Source: Euryarchaeota archaeon UBA439 (GTDB lineage: Archaea; Thermoplasmatota; Poseidoniia; Poseidoniales; Thalassarchaeaceae). Taken from it: 62,735 nucleotides of DNA. The stretch is from NCBI GenBank assembly GCA_002497245.1, contig DANB01000019.1, positions 1-62,735 on the forward strand, given 5' to 3'. Both the position numbers and the translations under genes were made by a program. The notes beneath the pieces were generated by a model. The model saw only the letters and a program-made list of their open reading frames with translations. It did no database searches and was not told where the DNA came from. This document shows, in pieces, positions 17,101 to 26,258 of the stretch (position 1 is the first letter of the stretch; each line of letters starts with the position of its first letter).

Positions 17101-18348
17101 GTGATTTCTTTGAGGTCTTTAGAGAATCTAGATTTGCTTCCAGAACCAGATGACCATCGTATTCTAACTGCGATTGATAGTAAAGCTCCCGGTTATCCGG
17201 GTTCTGATTACGGTCTAACTGATGAAGAGGCACAACAATTGCGCTGGCCAATGGGGCCAATCAAAAAATATCTATGGCCCAATGGAGCTATTCTATTCTC
17301 TTTATTTACACTCCTATTAATCGCCGGTTGGCCTTGGATTAATTCATACTTAATACCAATACTACCTGATTCGGAATGGGCTTACGAAGATTCTGGAATT
17401 AGGCAATTACAATCAGAAGGATATTTTGGTCAAGGAGTACATGTATGTGTTGTGGATACAGGAGTAGATATGGAACACCCTGATTTTTCTCATCAAAGAT
17501 TGTTGGGATTTAGAGATTTTGTAAGTGGTAATCATGATTCAGTTAGAGATGTTGGTGAAAGTTCGCATGGGACATTAATGGCTGGAATATTAATATCTAA
17601 TGGTACATCTAAGGGAGTTGCTCCAGAAGTAGACTTGTCGGTAGCTCTGGCTCTGGATTCAGAAGGCACTTCTGGTTCTACTGATCGAGTTGCACAAGCT
17701 ATTAGGTGGTGTAGAATTACGCAGAAAGTTGACATTATTTCATTGAGTCTAGGTGGCTCGCCATCTCAATTTACTTCGGATGCTAGTTCACAAACTAATT
17801 CTGCGGTTCAAGAAGCATTGGATGCCGGTATTTTCGTTGTTGCTGCTGCAGGAAATACGGGGCTTGATTCTGGAATAAATGATGTTTCTCAACCTTCCAG
17901 TATACCTGGAGTAATTTCTGTTGGGGCTATTAGTAAATCCGGAAATGTATGGGGGAGTAGTGCCTTTGGCTCGTCAATCGATCCATTAACTGGGGAAGAA
18001 AGAGATTTCCCAAATCAAAAACCCGAGGTTTTAGCACCAGGTGTTAATATTTTCTCAACCGCATCAAGCACATTGTCATCACCATATGCTTATTCTTCTG
18101 GGACCAGTGACTCTACTGTTTTCGTATCAGGAGCTTTGGCGTTAATAATTCAACAATTTGGAAGTGATATTGAAGGGTCTGATGGAATTATTGATGAGAA
18201 TGAAATGACTCTTGTTAAACAAGCATTAGCGACTTCCTCTGACAGAAGTAACTTCGAATCTGATACTCATAATTCACATTCAGGTTATGGTTCTTTAGAT
18301 CTAGTAGAGTGGTCTAATGAAGTTGCCTTTTTATTTAATGTAGCATAA
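17101..18348 (+). CDS. Membrane-anchored subtilisin-like serine protease (S8)
   Basis: This 415-residue S8 peptidase has a cytoplasmic N-terminus of about 60 residues, one membrane helix (GAILFSLFTLLLIAGWPWI, about 62-80) and an external catalytic domain. The triad is visible: Asp119 in VCVVDTGVDMEHPD, His156 in SSHGTLMAG and Ser336 in SSGTSDSTVFVSGALA. The oxyanion Asn is in VVAAAGNTG. The serine motif departs from the usual GTSMATPHVAG: Pro and His are replaced, but the Ser and flanking Gly-Thr remain. There is no clear propeptide. The GTG at 17101 has a TATA-like CTTATACTG about 27 bases upstream; a TTG at 17110 is an alternative start. It directly follows the oligosaccharyltransferase gene and precedes a large surface protein, so a role in surface-protein processing is a reasonable guess. 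Confidence 0.88.
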   Translation: MISLRSLENLDLLPEPDDHRILTAIDSKAPGYPGSDYGLTDEEAQQLRWPMGPIKKYLWPNGAILFSLFTLLLIAGWPWINSYLIPILPDSEWAYEDSGIRQLQSEGYFGQGVHVCVVDTGVDMEHPDFSHQRLLGFRDFVSGNHDSVRDVGESSHGTLMAGILISNGTSKGVAPEVDLSVALALDSEGTSGSTDRVAQAIRWCRITQKVDIISLSLGGSPSQFTSDASSQTNSAVQEALDAGIFVVAAAGNTGLDSGINDVSQPSSIPGVISVGAISKSGNVWGSSAFGSSIDPLTGEERDFPNQKPEVLAPGVNIFSTASSTLSSPYAYSSGTSDSTVFVSGALALIIQQFGSDIEGSDGIIDENEMTLVKQALATSSDRSNFESDTHNSHSGYGSLDLVEWSNEVAFLFNVA

Positions 18349-18417
18349 TTTTTAAATTCCTGAAACGTGATACTAATTCGCTTTGTTGATACATAAACGC
18401 ACATTGTAACTATATCG

Positions 18418-18427
18418 TTCATAAATG
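18418..18427 (+). promoter_or_regulatory. TATA element, leaderless start
   Basis: TTCATAAATG lies about 20-29 bases before the ATG at 18447, the spacing expected when transcription begins at the start codon. No ribosome site is seen before that ATG, which agrees with a leaderless transcript. Confidence 0.45.
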
Positions 18428-18446
18428 ATTCATAACACGGTAAAAC

Positions 18447-21400
18447 ATGTCCAAGCGCCGAGCAAGAAGTTCCTTCCTAGTATTTCTGATGTTATCTAGT
18501 GTGTTAATCGCTTTAGTAGGGCCTGCAAGTCCTGTGATGGCAAATAATGAAACCACTTCTGGAACTATTACTACCTCGGAGACATGGTCTGGAACACATC
18601 AGTTAACCGGAGACGTTACTATTGCATCCGGTGCCAAGCTGATTATTCAACCAGGGACTACGGTAATTTTCCCTAACGGGACTCATCTCGACGTAAGAGG
18701 AAATCTTTGTGCGGGGGTCATGTCTTGTGGTTCTTCTGGAGATGCAAGTATAGCGAATAAAATTACTCTGCGATGGACCGATCCTTCCAATTCTAGTGAG
18801 ATTGGAGAATGTAAAGGAATGAAACAAGGTTCTCAAGAAATACAAGTGGAAGATGCCTCATGCTTCGAAGGAATATTAATTCGTAGCTCTATTGATTTGT
18901 CCGAAACAGGTTTCAGGCACATTACAATCGACGATGCTTGGGGTATTCCGTACTATATTGATTCAATTAATCGATGGAGGTATGGGGCTATGGTGATTGA
19001 TGGGGCATCTCCTACTTTGACTCAAATGAGATTTGAAAATATTAATACTAGCAGTGTCTTAACTACTAATCTAGCACAACCAATATTCGAGGGAGGAACT
19101 TATGTTGCAGGTAACGATGGGAAAAGTGGTGTAGGTGGTTCTGCGGTTCAGATATATGGTTCTGGAACACAAGTCACTCCTCTTGTGATGAATTCTCCGT
19201 TCTTTATTGGCACAGATAATGGTTGTGGGAATAATGACGGAGGCCGTCCAACATTATGGGCTCAAGAAACATTCATTGAGATTAATGATGCCACGGTCAA
19301 TACCGGAGATTATGGTTTTGCATTTGTTAGTTCATCTGGTCTACTAACTAATTCCGATATAAATGTAAATTGTAATGGCGTTGATATCAATGGAGTCAAA
19401 GCGATACAGGGAGTTGCATATACGTTTGAGGTAGGTTATAATGAAATTAATACTGATGAAGGCTCAGGAATTACAGTTTATGATGGAGGAGATGCGGAAT
19501 TACATAACAATGAGATTTCAGGAGTAGCAGATCGTTCAGGTATTACTGTGCAATCGAGCAAGGCATACATTCACAATAATGATATCGGGCCAATCGGTGG
19601 TTGGAATGGACTTTGGTTAACTGGTTCATTTGATGTCATTGCTGAATATAATACAATTATTGATACGGCCAAAACTCCTATTCAAGTCGGGGAATTGTCA
19701 TCATCTGGACCCGCCCCTTCAGCATCCAGACTTCATTTTACAAATAACACAGTCAGTGTAAATACTCCTGGTACTTGCTCTAGTTTCAAGTATTGGGGTG
19801 GAGAATATACTTGTCCTGCAGTCAGTGTATTCCGTTCTGGAGTAACACTTTATGACAATGAATTTAGTTTAGGTGGAGATGCCGATGGTATTAGAGCAAT
19901 CGGTGGATTAATGGATGTTCAAAGAAACCTATTCAATACCCCTGGAACAGGTGCTGTAATTAGAAATTATGATAGTGGATTTGCAAATACACAACAATAT
20001 GGTTCTCTCGGTTTCTTCTCATTAAATACTTGGAACGGCATCGATACGGCTTACAATATTTCCAAATCTTCTGTAACTGTTCAATCAGAGTTCATACCTA
20101 GCTCACCACCTGGCGAATATCCTGTAATATTAGATTGGCCCGATCAAGAAGCTTGGCCAGCCAATGGATTCCAGGGTGCAATTATTCCTACGCCAATTTC
20201 TGAATGTGCTAGTTGCGATAATTTAACACCTAGAAATTTCCCTCTTGCAGTAAATATGGATAATAATTCTACAGTTTTTACATTTGCTAATCTCTCAAAT
20301 GTTGACACATCGAAGATATTTATTAAATCTCAACCGACTCAATATGCTGTCCAAGTAAGGCGGGCAGAAATGGTAAGATTCCAAACGTTAGTCGACGGCA
20401 TGAAAGTAGAAAATGCCAATGTGTTAATTGAAGACGCTTTAGGTAATGATCTCTATTCATTATATACAGATGATGATGGATATACGCCTTGGTTTGCTTT
20501 AGCTTCAGATTCACATCTTGATTTCCGAGGACTTGCTGGAGGAGATAATCCAGATGGTTTTGCAGATGATGAATATGAAGATTCATGCTCCGATGGAATA
20601 GATAATGATGGTGATTTAACGATTGATAATAATGATGATGATTGCGATTATAGCGCGGGAACTCGTGAACTTTCTCGTTATTACTACACTGCATACAAAT
20701 TTGGTTTTGGTTATGATAGGGATGACTTTGTCATTGAAGACACAACATATCAAGATGTGATTAATTTAGTAAATACTGGGCCATCTATTTCTGTAACTCA
20801 AGAAACAGGTCATTCATTTAGAAAGATAGTCAACTTTACTGGTTCAGCGCATGATGGCCAGTTAGCTGGATTCTATGCTACAGACGAATTAGCACAATGG
20901 GACCAGAAAGGATATATTCATTCTATTGAAGTTAGAGACCCTTTCACCAGTGAATGGGCTTCTGCGGGGCATGCAGTTGATGATAGTGGGGCCGAACCCG
21001 GAACCGTTACTCGTTTCAATCATCCATTCAATTCTTGGTATTACTCATTTGATATGTCAGGTTATCAAGAAACTGACTACACCTTCGAGTTCAGGTCATT
21101 TGACGGAATTGACTACAGTCCAATTGTTACAAGGACAATTAAGTTGAATGCAGCACCTCCTGTAATTAGTGTAAATTCTCCTAGTGATGGATCAACTTGG
21201 TCTGATGGAACTGTGACATTTGAGGGTACTGCATATGATCAATATGGTTGCCCTATTGCTTGTAGCCAAGACGTTGGAGAAATTTATTTCTATATTAGTG
21301 GCCCTAATTTCGAAGGTACAACTCCAACTTCTGGGGGTGCAGATTGGTCATGGACATGGGATTTCAGTGGACAACCAAGAGTTATATCGGACTATACATT

Positions 21401-22667
21401 CACTATCTGGGCTTCTGATTCTGACTTTTGTTTGAGTGTAATTGATGAATGTCAACCAGTAACTATGACGTTGACAATCGATAACTCTAATTCAGCACCT
21501 TTTGTAAGTCTGCTGTCGCCTCAGGATGGAGAAAGACTCTCAGTTTCTGATAATACTATTGAGGGAGTAGCAAGGGATAATGACGGCTCAGTTTCTAGAG
21601 TAGATATCACTGTCAGAGACATTTACAATGGCGATATTATAGTACATCAGCAGTCAGTCTCTGATTTCGAACCTAATGGTGCTTGGTCTACCACTTGGGA
21701 CCCTACAATACTTCAACACGACTTTGAATATGAGATTGATGTTCAATCATATGATGGATATGATTACAGCGATATGACTACAATTACAATAATTGCAGAT
21801 AACCCATCTGATGCTGGAAACAATCAACCTGTATTCAATTCTGATGGCTGGTTACAAGAAATCACTCTTTATTGTGAGGAAGAGTCACAATCACAGGATA
21901 GATGTACTAAGGCCGAAATAGATCTAGGGCAATTTTTCACGGAAATAGATAATGGTCAAGAGCTCATATTATCAGTCTTTGAAGACTCTAGTCCTGATGC
22001 AACTTCGGATGATAATTTCGCATTAGTAATTAATGTAGGACAGGATGGAATTGCTACATATGACCCAATTTCAATGTTTTTCTATGACTCTGACATGGAT
22101 TCATGGACATTAGAAAATGTAATCTTTGTTGCCACAGATCCATTTGGTTCTAAAGAAATATCATTACCAGTAACTTTTACTGTGATTGGAATAAATTTTG
22201 AAATTAATATACCCGATGTTACTGTTGTTAAAGATGGAGAAAGTGTCACATTTTCAGGCATAGGCCTTCCCGGTAAGACGGTTACCGCACTGATTGACAA
22301 GGTCCCTGCTAACAGTACGATTGTCAATAGTGATTCTACTTGGTCCCTCGATATCCCCTCGTCTCGATTTGATGATGGGCCAGTTACTCCTGATTTCAGA
22401 TACGTTGGTTCTGATTATTCTAGTGGTGTTCAGATATCAGTAGGGACGCCTGATGAGGGGATGTCAACGTTAATGATAGCAATCATCTCAATAGTGATAT
22501 TATCTCTATTAGGTGGTGCCTTTGTATACTTCTTCGTTGAGATAGAAGAAGATTCTTCAGTTGATGAAGAAGATTCAGAATCAGATTCTAATGCCGATGA
22601 AGAGTCTACTGAGGGATGGATTTGGGATGAAGAATCTAATGAATGGATAGAAGATCCTAATTATTAA
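18447..22667 (+). CDS. Large beta-helix/Ig-like surface protein with Trp-rich acidic tail
   Basis: This 1,406-residue protein has a signal peptide (FLVFLMLSSVLIALVGPASP, cut near residue 33). Residues about 40-600 look like a right-handed beta-helix of the NosD/pectate-lyase type, with repeats such as ITVQSSKAYIHNNDIG and VIAEYNTIIDTAK. Around 640-690 there is a carboxypeptidase-regulatory-like segment. At about 712 a Cys-rich calcium-binding motif (CSDGIDNDGDLTIDNNDDDC) resembles those of MopE-like proteins. Two or more Ig-like domains begin near 905 and 1018 (VSLLSPQDGERL). A membrane helix (about 1341-1366) is followed by a 40-residue very acidic tail ending in GWIWDEESNEWIEDPNY. It may bind or modify polysaccharide, but no catalytic residues can be assigned. 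Confidence 0.85.
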   Translation: MSKRRARSSFLVFLMLSSVLIALVGPASPVMANNETTSGTITTSETWSGTHQLTGDVTIASGAKLIIQPGTTVIFPNGTHLDVRGNLCAGVMSCGSSGDASIANKITLRWTDPSNSSEIGECKGMKQGSQEIQVEDASCFEGILIRSSIDLSETGFRHITIDDAWGIPYYIDSINRWRYGAMVIDGASPTLTQMRFENINTSSVLTTNLAQPIFEGGTYVAGNDGKSGVGGSAVQIYGSGTQVTPLVMNSPFFIGTDNGCGNNDGGRPTLWAQETFIEINDATVNTGDYGFAFVSSSGLLTNSDINVNCNGVDINGVKAIQGVAYTFEVGYNEINTDEGSGITVYDGGDAELHNNEISGVADRSGITVQSSKAYIHNNDIGPIGGWNGLWLTGSFDVIAEYNTIIDTAKTPIQVGELSSSGPAPSASRLHFTNNTVSVNTPGTCSSFKYWGGEYTCPAVSVFRSGVTLYDNEFSLGGDADGIRAIGGLMDVQRNLFNTPGTGAVIRNYDSGFANTQQYGSLGFFSLNTWNGIDTAYNISKSSVTVQSEFIPSSPPGEYPVILDWPDQEAWPANGFQGAIIPTPISECASCDNLTPRNFPLAVNMDNNSTVFTFANLSNVDTSKIFIKSQPTQYAVQVRRAEMVRFQTLVDGMKVENANVLIEDALGNDLYSLYTDDDGYTPWFALASDSHLDFRGLAGGDNPDGFADDEYEDSCSDGIDNDGDLTIDNNDDDCDYSAGTRELSRYYYTAYKFGFGYDRDDFVIEDTTYQDVINLVNTGPSISVTQETGHSFRKIVNFTGSAHDGQLAGFYATDELAQWDQKGYIHSIEVRDPFTSEWASAGHAVDDSGAEPGTVTRFNHPFNSWYYSFDMSGYQETDYTFEFRSFDGIDYSPIVTRTIKLNAAPPVISVNSPSDGSTWSDGTVTFEGTAYDQYGCPIACSQDVGEIYFYISGPNFEGTTPTSGGADWSWTWDFSGQPRVISDYTFTIWASDSDFCLSVIDECQPVTMTLTIDNSNSAPFVSLLSPQDGERLSVSDNTIEGVARDNDGSVSRVDITVRDIYNGDIIVHQQSVSDFEPNGAWSTTWDPTILQHDFEYEIDVQSYDGYDYSDMTTITIIADNPSDAGNNQPVFNSDGWLQEITLYCEEESQSQDRCTKAEIDLGQFFTEIDNGQELILSVFEDSSPDATSDDNFALVINVGQDGIATYDPISMFFYDSDMDSWTLENVIFVATDPFGSKEISLPVTFTVIGINFEINIPDVTVVKDGESVTFSGIGLPGKTVTALIDKVPANSTIVNSDSTWSLDIPSSRFDDGPVTPDFRYVGSDYSSGVQISVGTPDEGMSTLMIAIISIVILSLLGGAFVYFFVEIEEDSSVDEEDSESDSNADEESTEGWIWDEESNEWIEDPNY

Positions 22668-22735
22668 TTCTGATGACTTAACTCAGAGACTTCTCCACCG
22701 AAACTTCATGTATTGATTCAGATTGCTGTAACAAT

Positions 22736-25264
22736 ATGAGTAACATGGCCGTGCCTAGGCCCGGCGTTCAAGAGAGGATTCTACTACATCTTAGAGACTA
22801 TGTCGAGCATGTCGGAAGAGTTGAAGTTCCTTTTGCGCTTTCACAGATGGGCATTGCTAATTCTGTTGCAATAGCTCGATCAAATGTTCCTAGAGCAATT
22901 TCCGGAATGAGGGAACAAGGTCTACTTATAGAAAGACAAGCTCATGTGACTGGAGTTTCCCGCAAGAGAAAGGCATATTTTCTTACAGATGATGGACTAA
23001 AAGTGGCTAATGGTATTTGGGAAAAAGTTAGTACTCAGAATGTCCGACTAAAATTTCCTGATGGGACTTCGAAAAGTGTGCCTCTTGTGAACGCTCTTGA
23101 GTTGACAGACTTACCATTAAGGCATGTAGATATTTTGAGATATATCGATGATAATGGTAGTTTAGATTTATCTGTACTGTCTGCAGAATTAATTGAGAGA
23201 GACTTGTCAAAACATATTGAAAAACAGTTAGTGACCTCTTTCAACGATCTTCCCAGAACTAGGAAATTTTTCGGTAGGGAGAAAGAAGTAGATGACATGG
23301 TTAATCTACTCGAAACAAGGTCTTCTTCGATTTTAGTTCCTGGAATTGCAGGTATTGGAAAAACTGCTCTTGCCGGTAAAATTCTTGAAAGATTTACTCA
23401 TGAAAGAAACCTCTTATATCATCGATGTCAGGATTGGGAAGGTTCTAGAGCGTTCCTTGAAGCAACTGCAGAATGGCAAGCAACTATGGGGAATAATGGG
23501 CTTTCCGATTACTTAGCTGCCACTCCAATACCTCAGTCGAATGTCACCATTGATCTAATTATTGAAGGCCTCAGAAATTCTCCTAGTTTAATTGTAATTG
23601 ATGATCTGCACAAAGTTGGTGATGAGACACTTATCACTATTTTGAGAGGCATAGCCACACGAATCCCTACTCTGAATCAAGTTGGCGTAATTATGTTTTC
23701 TAGGTCCTTTAGAATGGTAGTCCCGGAGAAAGACTCAGAAGGAAAAATTCTCACACTAGTGATGCCTCTCGAGGGGCTTGATAAAGAGTCAAGTAAACAG
23801 ATTCTTTCAGCTATGCCTGACATGGATGCCTCGCAGTTCCTCCATATTTATTCACTTTCTCGAGGCCACCCTCTTGTTCTCGAGTTGATTAACAGAGGGA
23901 GTGTCGGAGGGACCTTCCACGCCACTTTAGAAACATTTGTAGAAAAGGAAATATTTAGCAGGTTGTCTGGTCCTCAAAAGAGACTTCTTGGCGCTATTGC
24001 AGTTTTCCGTGAACCAATGCCGCTCAGTGCTTTGAGCGATCTTGATGCAGCAGTCGATCTGTTAGATGATTTGGTTGAGAAAGGTCTAGCTAGACAAGCA
24101 GATAGTGAAAACTATGATGTTCATGACTTAGTTAGAGAATTTTTAGTTCTCTCAATGGAGCAAAATTTACGAAATGAATTACACAATAATGCAGTTAATT
24201 GGTACCGAAATCGTAAGTCAAGCCCTACAGATAGGATTGAATTTATTCATCATTTGAATAATTCTGATCAAATAGAAGAGTTGGCATCCGTATTATCTTC
24301 CGAGGGACCTAATTTAGTACAATCAGGTCATACAGAGCTTCTAGGAATTTTGAGATCTCTAGATAGAGAAGGTTTTGACTCAAAATCTTGGGGGATTGTT
24401 AGGGAATTAAGAGGAGATATCCTATCAATTCAAGGACAGTGGAATGATGCTGAGAAAGAATATGATGCAGCAATCCCTATAGCACGTAAAAATAAACAGA
24501 ATAAGGAATTAGCTAGGCTGTTGTCATCAAGAGCTGATATAGCAGTCAAAAGAGGAGCAATGGATGATGCATTAGAGTTGCATAGGCAAGCATTAGAGAT
24601 TCAAATCAAGACTAGAGATGCTGTCTCAGCAGCACGTTCTTACAATAATATGGGCTATATTTTCCGTCGTCGTAGGGATAATAGACATGCTTTGGAAGTA
24701 TACGGTAACGTCGAGGAACTTCTTGAATCAGAAAATAATCCTGAGTTATGCGACTCAAGAATCCGTCTTGCTTCTGCATTTTTAGAAATGGGCGAATTAG
24801 ATCGTGCACGAGATCATGCAATGCTGGCTCATGATGAGACTAAGAATAATGGTCAAGAAACTCTTCATGCTAGAGCTAGAGCGGTATTAGGGAGATATTA
24901 TGCAAAAATTAAAGATAATGATTTAGCAATGCTGCATTACTCTGGTGCCTTAGAAATTCTTTCTGAACAGGCAGACCCTCATAGTGCTGTTGAAATTGAA
25001 ATGCTATTAGGCCAAGTATTGAGTGACGCAGGTAGAAAAGAGGAAGCTTCAGACCATTATTTGGAAGGTTTAGCATTGGCTGAAGCTAATGATTTCCGTC
25101 ATCTGAAAGGAGAAATACTTGCTCGTCTTGGAGAAGTTGAGACAGATCGTTCTCAAAGAATGGAATATCTTCAGAAAGCACTTTCAGTTTTCAGAGAACT
25201 TGGTGCTAATGATCGTATGAGAGAAGTACAGAATTCAGTTCACAGAGTGGTCATGGGTCACTAA
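22736..25264 (+). CDS. STAND-type regulator: winged helix, P-loop ATPase, TPR
   Basis: The 842-residue protein joins an N-terminal winged-helix DNA-binding domain (about 1-90, MarR-like: NVPRAISGMREQGLLIERQ) to a STAND/AP-ATPase domain. The latter has a Walker A at residues 203-210 (GIAGIGKT) and a Walker B at about 285-290 (LIVIDD). TPR-like helical pairs follow from about 560 to 840 (DDALELHRQALEIQ, DNRHALEVYGNVEELL). This is the architecture of MalT/AfsR-like switches, where a ligand or partner sensed by the TPRs controls ATP-dependent assembly and DNA binding. It is soluble. It lies just after the beta-helix surface protein on the same strand and overlaps the next, convergent gene by 14 bases. 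Target genes cannot be told from sequence; the neighbouring surface genes are candidates. Confidence 0.85.
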   Translation: MSNMAVPRPGVQERILLHLRDYVEHVGRVEVPFALSQMGIANSVAIARSNVPRAISGMREQGLLIERQAHVTGVSRKRKAYFLTDDGLKVANGIWEKVSTQNVRLKFPDGTSKSVPLVNALELTDLPLRHVDILRYIDDNGSLDLSVLSAELIERDLSKHIEKQLVTSFNDLPRTRKFFGREKEVDDMVNLLETRSSSILVPGIAGIGKTALAGKILERFTHERNLLYHRCQDWEGSRAFLEATAEWQATMGNNGLSDYLAATPIPQSNVTIDLIIEGLRNSPSLIVIDDLHKVGDETLITILRGIATRIPTLNQVGVIMFSRSFRMVVPEKDSEGKILTLVMPLEGLDKESSKQILSAMPDMDASQFLHIYSLSRGHPLVLELINRGSVGGTFHATLETFVEKEIFSRLSGPQKRLLGAIAVFREPMPLSALSDLDAAVDLLDDLVEKGLARQADSENYDVHDLVREFLVLSMEQNLRNELHNNAVNWYRNRKSSPTDRIEFIHHLNNSDQIEELASVLSSEGPNLVQSGHTELLGILRSLDREGFDSKSWGIVRELRGDILSIQGQWNDAEKEYDAAIPIARKNKQNKELARLLSSRADIAVKRGAMDDALELHRQALEIQIKTRDAVSAARSYNNMGYIFRRRRDNRHALEVYGNVEELLESENNPELCDSRIRLASAFLEMGELDRARDHAMLAHDETKNNGQETLHARARAVLGRYYAKIKDNDLAMLHYSGALEILSEQADPHSAVEIEMLLGQVLSDAGRKEEASDHYLEGLALAEANDFRHLKGEILARLGEVETDRSQRMEYLQKALSVFRELGANDRMREVQNSVHRVVMGH

Positions 25265-26081
25265 TTTCAGTCATAATTTTAGTCTCCAGATTTTTCTCAC
25301 CAATTACGATTTTAAATTCTGGTCCTGACTGTTCAGATATGAATATCATTCCTTTGTATTCTTCACCTATCCTCATTAAAACTTCACTTTCTGCTAGATG
25401 TGGTGCATTGTTTTTATCAGATAAATGGCATAAAACTATTGTTTTGAGTTCTGGCGTCATAACTTCATTCAATATTTCTGCGGTTTGACTATTTGATAAG
25501 TGACCACCTCTACTCGTTATTCTCCTCTTTAGTGAATCAGGATATGGGCCCTGCATTAATTTACTGTGATCATAATTTGCTTCAATTGAGATATGTGCAC
25601 ATCCTTTCAAATGTCGCTTCAATTCTACGGTTGCCTCACCTAAGTCGGTGACGAAACCGGCTCTATTACCATCACCATTACTTACAATCAAAGCTATATT
25701 CTCTGCATCATCATGTGGTATAGGTATTGGAAGAACGCTAATCTCTTCATTGATATTGATTCGTTCTAAATTACCAAATGTTCTACAATCTAAAATCGGA
25801 TTCCATCCCATTTTAATAGCAGTTTCAATATTACAATAGAGTTTCGCATCCCATTTTTGAGAGGCTTTGAGGGCGGATCTAGAATGATCTCCGTGGTGAT
25901 GAGTAATTAAAATTGCATCAATCGAACTCGGTTCTATTTCTATTCTAGATAGTCTTTTTTCAGTTTGTTTAAGTGAGAAACCACAATCAATTAGTACTTT
26001 ACAATTATCGGATTCTAGCAAGGTGCAGTTGCCTCTGCTACCTGAACCTAGATGAGTAATCTGTAACCCCACACCAATCAT
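25251..26081 (-). CDS. Metallo-beta-lactamase-fold hydrolase (YycJ/WalJ-like)
   Basis: This 276-residue protein begins with the MBL-fold pattern LQITHLGSGSRGNCTLLES, followed by VLIDCGFS and the metal-binding HHHGDH at residues 61-66 (HxHxDH). Further likely ligands are His in IPHDDAEN, Asp in GFVTDLGEAT and His in IVLCHLSDKNN. The GSGSRGN start and the RGGHLSN element fit the YycJ/WalJ branch, which includes nucleases acting on DNA; other MBL hydrolases cannot be ruled out. There is no signal peptide, so it acts in the cytoplasm. Its 3' end overlaps the convergent STAND gene by 14 bases, and it is transcribed divergently from the giant calcium-repeat gene. Confidence 0.85.
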   Translation of the reverse strand: MIGVGLQITHLGSGSRGNCTLLESDNCKVLIDCGFSLKQTEKRLSRIEIEPSSIDAILITHHHGDHSRSALKASQKWDAKLYCNIETAIKMGWNPILDCRTFGNLERININEEISVLPIPIPHDDAENIALIVSNGDGNRAGFVTDLGEATVELKRHLKGCAHISIEANYDHSKLMQGPYPDSLKRRITSRGGHLSNSQTAEILNEVMTPELKTIVLCHLSDKNNAPHLAESEVLMRIGEEYKGMIFISEQSGPEFKIVIGEKNLETKIMTEISDP

Positions 26082-26258
26082 CTCTTGAGGGAACGTTTAG
26101 TCCTTCAATGAATCTGTTTTGCATTACAAAAAAATCAAATTTTCACACCATTCTGACATCGCCATAATGTACTAATCATATACATTTGTCCGAACGACGC
26201 TCCATCATGGTCATAAATACATGAAAGTCGCTAAGGGTAGTTAAGCAGAGGTGATAGC
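26082..26258. promoter_or_regulatory. Divergent intergenic region with promoter for the 1,906-residue surface protein
   Basis: This 177-base gap separates two divergent genes. For the plus-strand gene a TATA-like TCATAAATA is at 26211-26219, predicting a start near 26240-26245, and AGGTGAT at 26249-26255 is the ribosome site for the ATG at 26259. AT-rich stretches near 26125-26145 may serve the minus-strand gene. No tRNA or other RNA gene is visible. Confidence 0.5.
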
